From Paenibacillus montanisoli (GTDB lineage Bacteria > Bacillota > Bacilli > Paenibacillales > Paenibacillaceae): a stretch of 64,000 bases of DNA. The stretch's first letter is position 1; every line of letters begins with the position of its first letter. Under the pieces are notes generated by a model. The model was not told the DNA's origin, ran no database searches, and saw only the letters and a program-made list of their open reading frames with translations. Position numbers and translations under genes: made by a program. Location: contig NZ_QLUW01000005.1 in the NCBI RefSeq assembly GCF_003268025.1, positions 124,001 to 188,000 of the forward strand. The letters are read 5' to 3'. Below, piece after piece: positions 25,264 to 34,429 of this stretch.

Positions 25264-26388
25264 TTATTTTCCCCAGACAATTCTATTCACATAATCGGTA
25301 TATGATAAAATAATCCTGAGTACTTTTTCGGAAACATTCGGCATCCTGTAATCTTCAACAATTCTTAGAGTGTTTTTTCCCTGAGTTTCCAGCACCTCTA
25401 ATCCTTGCAATATCCTTTCTTTTCTAACCCCAACCATCATTACTGAAGCTTCTTCCATTGCTTCAGGTCTCTCGTGGGCTTCTCTGATGTTGAGTGCTTT
25501 AAAACCAAGTATTGAAGACTCTTCACTAATAGTTCCACTATCACTAAGAACAGCTTTAGCATTTATTTGAAGCTTAACGTAATCATTAAAACCTAATGGC
25601 TTCAATATTGTAACTAAGGGATTAAACTCTATTCCTTTAGTGTCTATCATATTTTTTGTTCTAGGATGCGTGCTTACAATCACCGGAAGACAATACTTTT
25701 GGGCAATTGCATTTAAACTATCAACTAAATATGAGAAATTAATATCGGAATTTATATTTTCCTCTCTATGAGCAGAAACTACAAAATACTCGCCTTCCAC
25801 AAGGTTCAGCCTATCAAGAACAGCAGAATTATTTATATCTTCTATTCTGGAGTTAATCACTTCAAACATTGGACTACCTGTCTTAATGATTCTATCTGCA
25901 GGCAACCCTTCTCTAAGTAAATACTCTCTTGCAATATCACTATAAGTTAAGTTGATATCCGCTATGTGATCTACAATTTTTCTGTTAGTCTCTTCGGGTA
26001 CCCTTTGATCAAAGCATCTGTTTCCTGCTTCCATATGGAAAATAGGAATATGCCTTCTTTTTGCTGCAATTGCACATAAACAGCTATTGGTATCCCCAAG
26101 GACCAAGAATGCCTCTGGTTTCACTTTCTCAATGATAGGATCTATTTTCATTATAATATTCCCAATAGTCTCCACTGCATTTCCAGACGCTGCATTAAGG
26201 AAATAGTCAGGCTTCTTTAATTTGAAGTCTGAAAAAAATACCTCATTTAATTCATAATCATAATTTTGACCAGTATGAACAAGCACATGATCTATGGCCT
26301 CTGATTCGTCTAATTTATTTATAACAGCCGATAGTCTTATAATCTCGGGTCTGGTTCCAATGACTGTCATTACTTTAAGTTTCTCCAT
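25264..26388 (-). CDS. capG: UDP-GlcNAc 2-epimerase-type enzyme, CapG (UDP-L-FucNAc synthesis)
   Basis: 374 aa non-hydrolysing 2-epimerase fold: VIGTRPEIIRLSAVINKL, HTGQNYDYELNEVFF, HMEAGNRCFDQRVPEETNRK and SDSGTISEESSILGFKALNIRE. It follows capF by 3 bp. In the capE-capF-capG pathway the last enzyme epimerises C2 to give UDP-L-FucNAc, and its position after capE and capF plus divergence from the second copy at 49.5 kb (mnaA) supports that role. The assignment of CapG over a generic WecB rests on context. Confidence 0.85.
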   Translation of the reverse strand: MEKLKVMTVIGTRPEIIRLSAVINKLDESEAIDHVLVHTGQNYDYELNEVFFSDFKLKKPDYFLNAASGNAVETIGNIIMKIDPIIEKVKPEAFLVLGDTNSCLCAIAAKRRHIPIFHMEAGNRCFDQRVPEETNRKIVDHIADINLTYSDIAREYLLREGLPADRIIKTGSPMFEVINSRIEDINNSAVLDRLNLVEGEYFVVSAHREENINSDINFSYLVDSLNAIAQKYCLPVIVSTHPRTKNMIDTKGIEFNPLVTILKPLGFNDYVKLQINAKAVLSDSGTISEESSILGFKALNIREAHERPEAMEEASVMMVGVRKERILQGLEVLETQGKNTLRIVEDYRMPNVSEKVLRIILSYTDYVNRIVWGK

Positions 26389-26391
26389 AGA

Positions 26392-27501
26392 TCAAACCTC
26401 CAAATAGATCGTATCCGGCTTCTCAGGGTTGTAATATTCATTTGCCCACATAATAGTGACCATATCTGTATTACCTAAGTTCTCAATATTATGAGTATAA
26501 CCCGTAGGGATATCGACTACTTCCAACTTTTCACCACTTACAAAATACTCTAATACTTCATTTGTATCAATTTTTCTAAAACGAATAACCCCTCGACCAC
26601 TAACTACTAAAAACTTCTCATTCTTAGTATGGTGCCAGTGATTCCCTTTAACTATGCCAGGCTTTGAGATATTTACTGATACCTGGCCCCTATCTGGAGT
26701 CTTAATAAACTCTGTGAAGGAACCTCTATGATCAATATTCATATTAAGATCGTAACTAAACATATTGTCTGGTAAATAGCTTAAGTAGGTACTATATAAC
26801 TTTTTAGTAAATGCATCAGACATATCGGGAATAGAGCGTTCTTCACGGCTTACCTTAAACGAAGATATCAATTTAACAATTTCTCCAAGAGTAATAGTAT
26901 GCACAATTGGAATTTCACAGAGATCTCCAACCCTTGTCTCTTTATCACTAAGTGCATTAATAAGCTCTTCAACAATATCATCAATATATATCAAGTTCAT
27001 GACAACACTGGGATCATTTACAGTGATCGGTAGTCCATGAGCAGTATTATGACAGAATGTTGCTACTGCACTATTGTAATTCGGTTTACACCATTTACCA
27101 AAAACGTTAGGAAACCTATAAACTAATACTTTTGCACCTGTTTCTCTACTGTATTTACTAATTAGATCTTCGCTTGCTTTTTTACTAATACCATAGGGAT
27201 TATTTAATACAGCTTGGGTAGATGAGGAAATCATAACTGTGCAAGCATTTTGAAATTTTTTTAATGTATCAAGTAAAATTGATGTAAAACCATAGTTACC
27301 ATCCATATACTCAGCAGAGTCTATAGGACGATTAACTCCAGCAAGATGGAATACAAAGTCCGCTTCTTTACAGTACTCATCTAGTAAATTTGGATCTGTT
27401 TCTTTACTATACTCAAAGATATCCGTGTAATTTCGATTTTTTAACTCCGCAATGAGATTCTTACCTATAAACCCCTTTGCACCAGTCACTAGAATTTTCA
27501 T
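26392..27501 (-). CDS. capF: CapF-type bifunctional reductase with C-terminal cupin
   Basis: 369 aa. N-terminal SDR domain starts MKILVTGAKGFIGKNLIAEL and has SSSTQAVLNNPYGISKKASE. The C-terminal ~120 residues are a cupin with the His cluster GNHWHHTKNEKFLV and IPTGYTHNIENLG. This two-domain plan is that of CapF/WbjC, which reduces and epimerises the 4-keto intermediate in UDP-L-FucNAc synthesis. The start overlaps the capE stop by 4 bp (ATGA). Sequence and context agree. Confidence 0.92.
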   Translation of the reverse strand: MKILVTGAKGFIGKNLIAELKNRNYTDIFEYSKETDPNLLDEYCKEADFVFHLAGVNRPIDSAEYMDGNYGFTSILLDTLKKFQNACTVMISSSTQAVLNNPYGISKKASEDLISKYSRETGAKVLVYRFPNVFGKWCKPNYNSAVATFCHNTAHGLPITVNDPSVVMNLIYIDDIVEELINALSDKETRVGDLCEIPIVHTITLGEIVKLISSFKVSREERSIPDMSDAFTKKLYSTYLSYLPDNMFSYDLNMNIDHRGSFTEFIKTPDRGQVSVNISKPGIVKGNHWHHTKNEKFLVVSGRGVIRFRKIDTNEVLEYFVSGEKLEVVDIPTGYTHNIENLGNTDMVTIMWANEYYNPEKPDTIYLEV

Positions 27502-28520
27502 GCCTTATTCCAACCTTTCAATTCTTCTCTTACATAATCCAATAATAATAACTTATCTTTAATCTGCTCGATATTTAATCTTTTCGTGTTATGAGAGTTG
27601 TACTCACTTTCATAAGATAAACTCTGATTCCCTTCAATAAAGTACTTATCATAATTAAGATCTCTTTTATCCGCTGGTACTCTATAAAATCCACCTAAGT
27701 CTTCTGAAACTACATGCTCTTCTTTGGTTAACAGAGTTTCATATAACTTCTCGCCGTGACGAGTACCAATAATTTTAACTTCGTTATCAACATTAAATAA
27801 CTCTGTAAGTGCAATCGCTAAATCTCCAACAGTAGATGCTGGCGCTTTTTGAACCATGATATCCCCAGCTTCAGCATTTTGAAAAGCAAACACAACTAAC
27901 TCAACTGCTTCTTCAAGACTCATTAGGAACCTTGTCATGTTTGGATCTGTCACTGTTAGTGGTAGCCCATTTTTAATCTGATCAATAAAAAGCGGAATCA
28001 CAGAACCTCTTGATGCCATAACATTTCCATATCGTGTACCACAAATCAATGTTCTCTGTGGATCTACAGTTTTTGATTTTGCGACAAATACTTTTTCCAT
28101 CATAGCTTTAGAGATACCCATTGCATTTATAGGATAGGCTGCTTTATCTGTAGATAGGCAGATGACTTTTTTAACTGCATTTTCAATTGCAGCCGTTAAT
28201 ACATTTTCTGTTCCTAGTACATTTGTTTTCACAGCTTCTAGAGGAAAAAATTCACATGAAGGTACCTGTTTAAGTGCTGCAGCATGGAAGATATAATCTA
28301 CCCCATGCATCGCATTCTTAACACTAGCCAAATCCCTCACATCACCAATATAAAACTTAAGTTTATCGTTTTTATAATGTTTTCTCATTTCATCTTGTTT
28401 CTTCTCATCTCGGGAAAAGATTCGAATTTCTTTTATATCAATATCTAGAAATCTCCTCATTACTGCATTACCAAAAGAACCAGTGCCACCTGTGATTAAT
28501 AAAGTTCCATTCTTGAACAT
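27498..28520 (-). CDS. capE: CapE-type UDP-GlcNAc 4,6-dehydratase/5-epimerase
   Basis: 340 aa extended SDR: LLITGGTGSFGNAVMRRF, IRIFSRDEKKQDEMR, and LSTDKAAYPINAMGISKAMMEKV, the atypical active site of the CapE/WbjB/FlaA1 group. It starts the pathway from UDP-GlcNAc toward UDP-L-FucNAc by dehydration and C5 epimerisation, and is followed directly by capF and capG. A second, membrane-bound dehydratase (35.2-37.0 kb) in the locus belongs to the CapD/PglF group, so two different amino-dideoxy sugars may be made. Confidence 0.92.
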   Translation of the reverse strand: MFKNGTLLITGGTGSFGNAVMRRFLDIDIKEIRIFSRDEKKQDEMRKHYKNDKLKFYIGDVRDLASVKNAMHGVDYIFHAAALKQVPSCEFFPLEAVKTNVLGTENVLTAAIENAVKKVICLSTDKAAYPINAMGISKAMMEKVFVAKSKTVDPQRTLICGTRYGNVMASRGSVIPLFIDQIKNGLPLTVTDPNMTRFLMSLEEAVELVVFAFQNAEAGDIMVQKAPASTVGDLAIALTELFNVDNEVKIIGTRHGEKLYETLLTKEEHVVSEDLGGFYRVPADKRDLNYDKYFIEGNQSLSYESEYNSHNTKRLNIEQIKDKLLLLDYVREELKGWNKA

Positions 28521-28586
28521 CTAGCTATCTCCTTGTCTATATCACATTTTTATATAATTGTAATAATCGCCCAATCATTAGTACTG

Positions 28587-29846
28587 CTAAAAAAGTGTCT
28601 CTATTTCTTTCACAAAAGCTTGAGGTGTGTTATAGTACATACTCTCTTTGAGCCCCTGTAAATTCACACTTTTTCCACGAGAATTCTGAATAAAATTCTC
28701 TAGCTTTAAAGTATCTTCATTAATCTGCTCCCTGTTTTCATTTAACAACAATGATAATGGATATTGTTTTAAATAAGACAAACTTGGCTCATTTTCAATA
28801 GGATACGTCGATATAATCGGTTTTCCAGTTGTCATATACTCAAATATTTTACTTGGTACCATAGTTGAGATATTATTACCTATGTTAATTAGGAAATCTG
28901 CATCTCTCAATACACTAATTACTTCAGCGTGTGGTATGCTATTTATCACTCTAATACGGTTCTTTGTTGAATTTTTCTGTGCTTCTTTAATAAGATCCGG
29001 ACATGTGTTTGTCCCAATTAGTGTAAGTGTACAGTTGTCTATATTTAATCTACTAAATACTTCTAAAATATACTTTGGATTACGAATATGTATAGGTATT
29101 GATCCTACATATACTAGATTAATCTGATTCGTATCAAGTATCTTTGAGGAAGGACTGTTATTATTACTCTTAAAAGATGTAAGTAACGGAATATCAAGTA
29201 TTCGCATCCTTGAATAATATCCCTCATTTTTTGTGTATAGATCATGATGTTCTTGACTTGCTTTCATAACTATTATTTTATCAGCATTTTTAAGCAATCT
29301 TCTCTCCCATTTTATCCCTCTAGTAACAATCCAATTTTTCGAGAACTTTTTTGGTCCATATCCTCCTGAGAGTGAATCTAAAAAATAAGGGACAAATTTT
29401 AGTTCTGGGTGTTTTTTTTTCAAAAAGTATCCCGCAATTATAGTATCAATTTGAGTATAGATTGGAATAATGCAATCGAAATCGCTAGTATTATACATTT
29501 TTGATGCTGCTCTATAGAAACGAAAAGCATACATTGGAGAGATTAGAGGCCAAGTAGGTATACTTAAGATTAATTTAAACTTATTTAATACGAATGATAA
29601 TTTACGTACTATCCAAGATATAGCCCCAGTATTGTTATTACACCAATTATTCATTCTATATGTTAAACGCGGCTTAATTCTTACAATGTGTATACCATTA
29701 CTTATTTCTGATTTACTTGACTTATATTCTTCATTTGTTATGCATAATACTTTATATCCCATGCTAGAAAATTCATTCATAACTGCATCCGCACAAATCC
29801 CATTTGCAGAGAGCTTTTCTCCAACCAAAAACAAAATCGTTTTCAC
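28587..29846 (-). CDS. Glycosyltransferase (GT4-like)
   Basis: 419 aa from GTG 29846, which is preceded by GGAGG at six nt; seven further upstream codons are open but lack a start signal. The protein begins VKTILFLVGEKLSANGICAD, has an N-terminal segment FDCIIPIYTQIDTIIAG and a C-terminal donor-site region NLVYVGSIP and MVPSKIFEYMTTGKPIIS, the GT-B pattern of GT4-like enzymes. Acceptor and donor are unknown. It lies between wzy and capE in the AT-rich core. Confidence 0.85.
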   Translation of the reverse strand: MKTILFLVGEKLSANGICADAVMNEFSSMGYKVLCITNEEYKSSKSEISNGIHIVRIKPRLTYRMNNWCNNNTGAISWIVRKLSFVLNKFKLILSIPTWPLISPMYAFRFYRAASKMYNTSDFDCIIPIYTQIDTIIAGYFLKKKHPELKFVPYFLDSLSGGYGPKKFSKNWIVTRGIKWERRLLKNADKIIVMKASQEHHDLYTKNEGYYSRMRILDIPLLTSFKSNNNSPSSKILDTNQINLVYVGSIPIHIRNPKYILEVFSRLNIDNCTLTLIGTNTCPDLIKEAQKNSTKNRIRVINSIPHAEVISVLRDADFLINIGNNISTMVPSKIFEYMTTGKPIISTYPIENEPSLSYLKQYPLSLLLNENREQINEDTLKLENFIQNSRGKSVNLQGLKESMYYNTPQAFVKEIETLF

Positions 29847-29876
29847 AACTAACCTCCAACATAACAATCTATATAT

Positions 29877-31196
29877 TTAGTTCTCAACTTTATTAGTAAA
29901 TTTAACACTATCTACCCCATAAAAAACTAAAACATAAATGAAAGCAATTCTTATAAAATCCTCACTAAAGATAATTATTAACATTGCAATTGCCAATAAA
30001 ATTTTTGAAAATGTTCCACACTTATATCGAAATGAATTTTTTAAATAATAGTAGTTGCATGGAATCCCCCATAGCACTCCAAAAAGGGTAAACCAATTTA
30101 TTGGTGTGCAAGTCGGCATCGTATACAACTTTTCAGCAGCCATCGAAAGATATTTTTCATATCCTATACCAATAAACGGAGACTTAATAAATTCATAAAA
30201 AGGATAAACTACGGCATTAATCCGAACTGATGTTGAAAAGTGCGTACTTCCACTTTCGGTAAACACACCATTAAGTTTTCCAAACAATAGGCGTGAATAA
30301 TCTTCAGGCATAAGTTTAAACATTAAAGGTACCACTATTATCAACAATGCAATATACTTAAAAATACGTAAATTCTTTAACAAATAATTTTTATCTTTCA
30401 AAATATAAGCTATTATTATTGGCACAAGCGCAAAATAACCGGTTGTTGAAAATGTTGTAGCAATTGTAGCAATAAAAATTATTATATATTTTCTTCTTAC
30501 TTTTGTAGTCAAAAACAATTCAAACATCAAAGCCATATTGAGGTACACCTCAAATGCTCCTGGTTCCCAAAAAAAACCATAGTTCCTATTAAACTCCGCC
30601 CCAGGTAGTGCAACAGAGAAGAATAAATTATGAACATTTACTCCAACTCTTTGCCCTACTATTGGGGCAAAATACAGTATTGATGGGTAAAGTGATACAA
30701 TTAAAAACACTACTAATGAAAATATCGAAATAAAATACATTAGATTTGTATATATCTTAACGAACCTATTAAACGAATATGAGAGGGTAAATAAATATCC
30801 CGAGATTACCGCAGCAAGAATTATTACATGATTATATATACCATCTTGATAAATAAATGCTGATATCAAAGCAACAATCAATAAAAAGAACAAAAGAAAT
30901 AATCTTTCAAGACTAAAGTTTAACTTAAAATCTTTTGCATTCAAAAAGATTCCTATAATCACTGAAAATAATAAAAGTAATACAGATACTATGCCTGGCA
31001 CTACGTTTGACACATTAAGATAATATGACGATGTGATATATAATAAGAGGAAAATTATAATATAGGAGCTGAAACTTTCTTTTTGTTTCGAATCTTCTAT
31101 GTCAGTTCTTATATTAAAGCCCGTAAGATAACTTGAAATATGCCTTTGCAAATCATATCCTCCTAATAAAGATCTTGCAAAGAAATTAAAATCCAC
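29877..31196 (-). CDS. Wzy-type O-antigen/exopolysaccharide polymerase
   Basis: 439 aa with ten or more hydrophobic segments and one long extracytoplasmic loop, the layout of Wzy/O-antigen-ligase proteins. NRNYGFFWEPGAFEVYLNMA is the characteristic loop motif of this group, with FSTTGYFALVPI following. It would link repeat units on the outer face of the membrane. As usual for Wzy, sequence is otherwise poorly conserved; the call rests on topology, the loop motif and context. Confidence 0.86.
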   Translation of the reverse strand: MDFNFFARSLLGGYDLQRHISSYLTGFNIRTDIEDSKQKESFSSYIIIFLLLYITSSYYLNVSNVVPGIVSVLLLLFSVIIGIFLNAKDFKLNFSLERLFLLFFLLIVALISAFIYQDGIYNHVIILAAVISGYLFTLSYSFNRFVKIYTNLMYFISIFSLVVFLIVSLYPSILYFAPIVGQRVGVNVHNLFFSVALPGAEFNRNYGFFWEPGAFEVYLNMALMFELFLTTKVRRKYIIIFIATIATTFSTTGYFALVPIIIAYILKDKNYLLKNLRIFKYIALLIIVVPLMFKLMPEDYSRLLFGKLNGVFTESGSTHFSTSVRINAVVYPFYEFIKSPFIGIGYEKYLSMAAEKLYTMPTCTPINWFTLFGVLWGIPCNYYYLKNSFRYKCGTFSKILLAIAMLIIIFSEDFIRIAFIYVLVFYGVDSVKFTNKVEN

Positions 31197-31234
31197 TTTC
31201 CCTGCTTGTATTATTACATTATAAAACAGTTACG

Positions 31235-32323
31235 TTATTTAACTATGTCTCGAATTATATTAGTCCCACTCTGATACTCCATTAATATTTCTCTTAGCTT
31301 CTTATCACAATTTATCTCAAATTCACTCCAAGCAATAGAGTTATAGTAACTAAATAAGTCATCCGCAAAAGATTTGTTACTAGGATCGCAGCTTAAACCA
31401 ATACTGTTTTTTGTAATTTGAGTTCCCATAAACGACCCAGTACTACATAATTGCGGAATATAAAAAGTAATGCCATCGTAAAACTTATTTGCCATTGCCG
31501 GTTGTGTCATTTTATCATTTTCATATATGTTATGGATTAAATCAGTCTCTTTAGCAAATTCATACCTTTCATCGGGATTATATTGCCCATGAAAATAAAC
31601 ATTTTTTATTTTATTTCTTTCACAATGCTTTTTTAAATTATTCGCAGTATCTTGCTCTCTACCATGGTAGTGAAGTTCAAAACGATTATCATTAGCTATA
31701 CCATCTATAATAGCTCTATTTATTAACTCATGCCTAATAAACCCCCAAAACCTTATTCTAATCGGTTCTGACTTCCGTGATTTACATCTCCGTATATCTC
31801 TATTGTCAAGTGAGTCTATTAAAATATTATGGCTGGTAAATATGTTATCAACTACAGGTAAATACTCTCTAAAGGCATTAGAGCTAACAAAGGTTGCGAT
31901 CGAATTTTCTACAAGCCTATTAACTATTTTTTTGTATAAACCTATTTTCTCAAAGGTTATATCACGATAATCTAGTATAAATCTCTTTGAATAGTACCTA
32001 AATAAAATATCATTAAGTAGTACTCCTGGGACTGTATGCATAACAATTACTAGATCAAAATTATTATTAAGTAATAACCGCTTTGCATTTTTTCTGAATT
32101 TTATAAAACTTTTTACTTTTCTTACTTTAGAAACCTCATCTTCTTGATATAACTTAAATTCATGTAATATTATATTTTTATATGGTAATGTGATTTCATC
32201 CTTTTCGTCGCGATTCCAATATAGTAAATGGATTTCATTATCGCTCTGAGTTAACTGTTCCAGGTAGAAATTCATATAAGGCATATAGGCTAGTTTTGTA
32301 AAACCGATCATTAAAATCTTCAT
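31235..32323 (-). CDS. Probable glycosyltransferase (GT-B type)
   Basis: 362 aa from ATG 32323, preceded by GAGGTGAG at 7 nt; the frame also opens four codons earlier. It starts MKILMIGFTKLAYMPYMNFY. Segments FDLVIVMHTVPGVLL, RFILDYRDITFEKIGLYKK and the C-terminal AMANKFYDGITFYIPQLCS suit a glycosyltransferase of the GT4-like superfamily, though the donor-site EX7E pattern is not obvious. It overlaps the upstream GT4 gene's end. Role in repeat-unit assembly is inferred from context. Confidence 0.72.
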   Translation of the reverse strand: MKILMIGFTKLAYMPYMNFYLEQLTQSDNEIHLLYWNRDEKDEITLPYKNIILHEFKLYQEDEVSKVRKVKSFIKFRKNAKRLLLNNNFDLVIVMHTVPGVLLNDILFRYYSKRFILDYRDITFEKIGLYKKIVNRLVENSIATFVSSNAFREYLPVVDNIFTSHNILIDSLDNRDIRRCKSRKSEPIRIRFWGFIRHELINRAIIDGIANDNRFELHYHGREQDTANNLKKHCERNKIKNVYFHGQYNPDERYEFAKETDLIHNIYENDKMTQPAMANKFYDGITFYIPQLCSTGSFMGTQITKNSIGLSCDPSNKSFADDLFSYYNSIAWSEFEINCDKKLREILMEYQSGTNIIRDIVK

Positions 32324-32331
32324 AACATATC

Positions 32332-33537
32332 TCACCTCAAAAGCTCCTGAAAAATTTGTATAAATTTCTTTGTATTTATAGTACTTGTATAGTTCACCTC
32401 TCCAAATGCTTTGGCTCTATCTGCCATCACTTTTACTTTGTCAGGGTGATTGTATAAGTCCAATATTGCATTTGCTAATGCTTCATGATCATCATTTGAT
32501 ACCGATATGCCAAAACCATTTTCATTAAACATTCTCGAATACTGAGAATTAGATTCGACGGAATTCACTATTACTCGACGACAAGCCATTAGTAGCGGCG
32601 CTTTGCTAGGCACTCCATTGCCTATTACACCTTTTTTAAGGGGAATAATACAAATTGAACAAGCACTATATACATCGGGAACAATCTCAAGGGGTTGAAG
32701 TGGGTAGAATTGAATATTACTTAACCCTCGATCCCTCGCTTCATCCATGAACTGCTCCTTAACATTCCCATCGCCGACTATTTGGAATACAATATTCTCT
32801 TCGTGCTTTAAGATAGTAGCAGCTTCGACAATCGCCTTATAATTAAATACATATCCAATAGTTCCTGCAAATTGAATATAAAACTTATCAGTTGGAATAT
32901 TATATTTTTTTATAAACTCGTTGTTTTCTACAGAAATCTCCTTAACTGCTTTATCATCATACCAAGCAGGAACTACTCTGACTTTTTCAGAAGGAACATT
33001 TTGTTCTGTAACTTTGTCCTTCATATCCTGAGAAAGCACAGTAATAATCGTACTTAGTTTATAGGTGAATCTTTGTATATATTTAAGTGTATTGTACACT
33101 GTTTTATTATTAATTACCCCAATGTCAAAAGCATGCCCAGGAAATACATCATATATGTTATATACTACCGGTTTTCTATTGAAGAATTTGAGCATAATTT
33201 GTTGATATAGTACAGTCGGACAAGATTGCAAAAAAACTATATCTGCATCTTTTATCTTTCTCCATTTTTTATAGCTCTTTATTGCGAAAATGGCTTCATC
33301 TAAATATCGATTAATAAATCTTGTTTTATCTATCACATTTCTATCAATAACGTCATATGTTAATCCATTTCGTCCCTGTAATAAAGGTGGAATATCCGGG
33401 TTTATTCTTTTTCGTCTGCTTTGAATTAAATGGACCTCAAATCCTGCATCTAGAAAGTCATTAATCATTACCATAGCCATTTGATTATTTGGTCCAGGGG
33501 TATCAAAACCCTCAGTTGTAATAAATAATATCTTCAA
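32332..33537 (-). CDS. Family 4 glycosyltransferase
   Basis: 401 aa. MKILFITTEGFDTPGPNNQM at the N-terminus and VQFAGTIGYVFNYKAIVEAA-like central sequence with GDGNVKEQFMDEARDRGLSN and CIIPLKKGVIGNGVPSKAPLLMACRR are typical of EpsF/WbuB-like GT4 enzymes acting early in repeat-unit assembly. It lies directly after the initiating sugar transferase gene, consistent with adding the second sugar (WbuB-like enzymes often transfer L-FucNAc, which the neighbouring cap genes would make). That substrate is a hypothesis. Confidence 0.9.
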   Translation of the reverse strand: MKILFITTEGFDTPGPNNQMAMVMINDFLDAGFEVHLIQSRRKRINPDIPPLLQGRNGLTYDVIDRNVIDKTRFINRYLDEAIFAIKSYKKWRKIKDADIVFLQSCPTVLYQQIMLKFFNRKPVVYNIYDVFPGHAFDIGVINNKTVYNTLKYIQRFTYKLSTIITVLSQDMKDKVTEQNVPSEKVRVVPAWYDDKAVKEISVENNEFIKKYNIPTDKFYIQFAGTIGYVFNYKAIVEAATILKHEENIVFQIVGDGNVKEQFMDEARDRGLSNIQFYPLQPLEIVPDVYSACSICIIPLKKGVIGNGVPSKAPLLMACRRVIVNSVESNSQYSRMFNENGFGISVSNDDHEALANAILDLYNHPDKVKVMADRAKAFGEVNYTSTINTKKFIQIFQELLR

Positions 33538-33637
33538 TTCAATTTATCTCCCTTGCAGGATTCTCACATTTTAATATTGATGTAAGTAGTTCAAAAAGCC
33601 GTTTTCTATTATCACCCAGCAGTGCATTTTTCCGTTA

Positions 33638-34261
33638 TTAAATCCGTTGACTTTTTTCACTACCTAACAACTTACCGGTTCCACCTTCTACTACACCAGT
33701 GCCTTTTGCAACGCTTAATAAAGTTACAAAAAAACACTTCATATCCATTTGGAAATTAATCTGTTTTACATAATCGCCATCTAATTTGGCTTTTATTTCG
33801 ATAGGAATCTCATCTCTACCATTTATCTGAGCCCATCCTGTGAGTCCAGGTGTCACTTTATTGGCACCGTATTTATCTCTTTCCTTAATTAAATCGTACT
33901 GATTCCAAAGGGCGGGCCGTGGACCTATAAAACTCATCTCACCCTTCAAAATGTTGATTAACTGAGGCAGCTCATCAAGACTAGTTTTCCTCAAGATTTT
34001 CCCAATCCAAGTAATATATTTTTCGGGATTTTCCAGCAAATGTGTTGGTGTATCCTTTGGTGAATCAATCCTCATAGTTCGAAATTTTAATATATCGAAT
34101 AATATCTTATCTTTTCCAATTCTTTTTTGTCTAAATAAAACTGGACCTCTTGAACTTACTTTAATCAAAACTACTAGAAGCGCAAAAACTGGAGATAAAG
34201 TTATTAGTCCTATCACGGATAGTATTAAATCTATTCCTCGTTTTATTCTTATATAAGACAA
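33638..34261 (-). CDS. Initiating undecaprenyl-phosphate sugar-1-phosphate transferase
   Basis: Bacterial sugar transferase (WcaJ/PglC-like core), about 207 aa. It has one membrane hairpin (GIDLILSVIGLITLSPVFAL), FRQKRIGKDK, LRKTSLDELPQLINILKGEM, SFIGPRPAL and PGLTGWAQINGRDE, all diagnostic. It starts repeat-unit synthesis by moving a sugar phosphate to undecaprenyl phosphate. Only TTG starts exist in frame; TTG 34261 follows GGGG at about 8 nt and begins right before the membrane helix, while TTG 34342 gives 234 aa without a ribosome-binding site. Confidence 0.88.
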   Translation of the reverse strand: MSYIRIKRGIDLILSVIGLITLSPVFALLVVLIKVSSRGPVLFRQKRIGKDKILFDILKFRTMRIDSPKDTPTHLLENPEKYITWIGKILRKTSLDELPQLINILKGEMSFIGPRPALWNQYDLIKERDKYGANKVTPGLTGWAQINGRDEIPIEIKAKLDGDYVKQINFQMDMKCFFVTLLSVAKGTGVVEGGTGKLLGSEKSQRI

Positions 34262-34346
34262 ATTCTCAACCCCTATACAATCTTCTAAAGGAAAAATCTC
34301 ATTAATTACTTTACAAACCCCATCGTATTCAGCCTTATACAATAAT

Positions 34347-34397
34347 CGCTTTCAGAGTGTCTTTGATCACCATGATCAAAAAAGAACACTGAAAGCG
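34347..34397. other. Nested inverted repeat before the sugar transferase gene
   Basis: CGCTTTCAG (34347-34355) pairs with CTGAAAGCG (34389-34397), and inside it TTTGATCA (34362-34369) pairs with TGATCAAA (34373-34380). On the minus strand no T-run follows. It could be an mRNA structure or a protein-binding site. Confidence 0.6.
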
Positions 34398-34429
34398 ACA
34401 TTTTTCTTCAACCTGTTTCGAAATCACTA

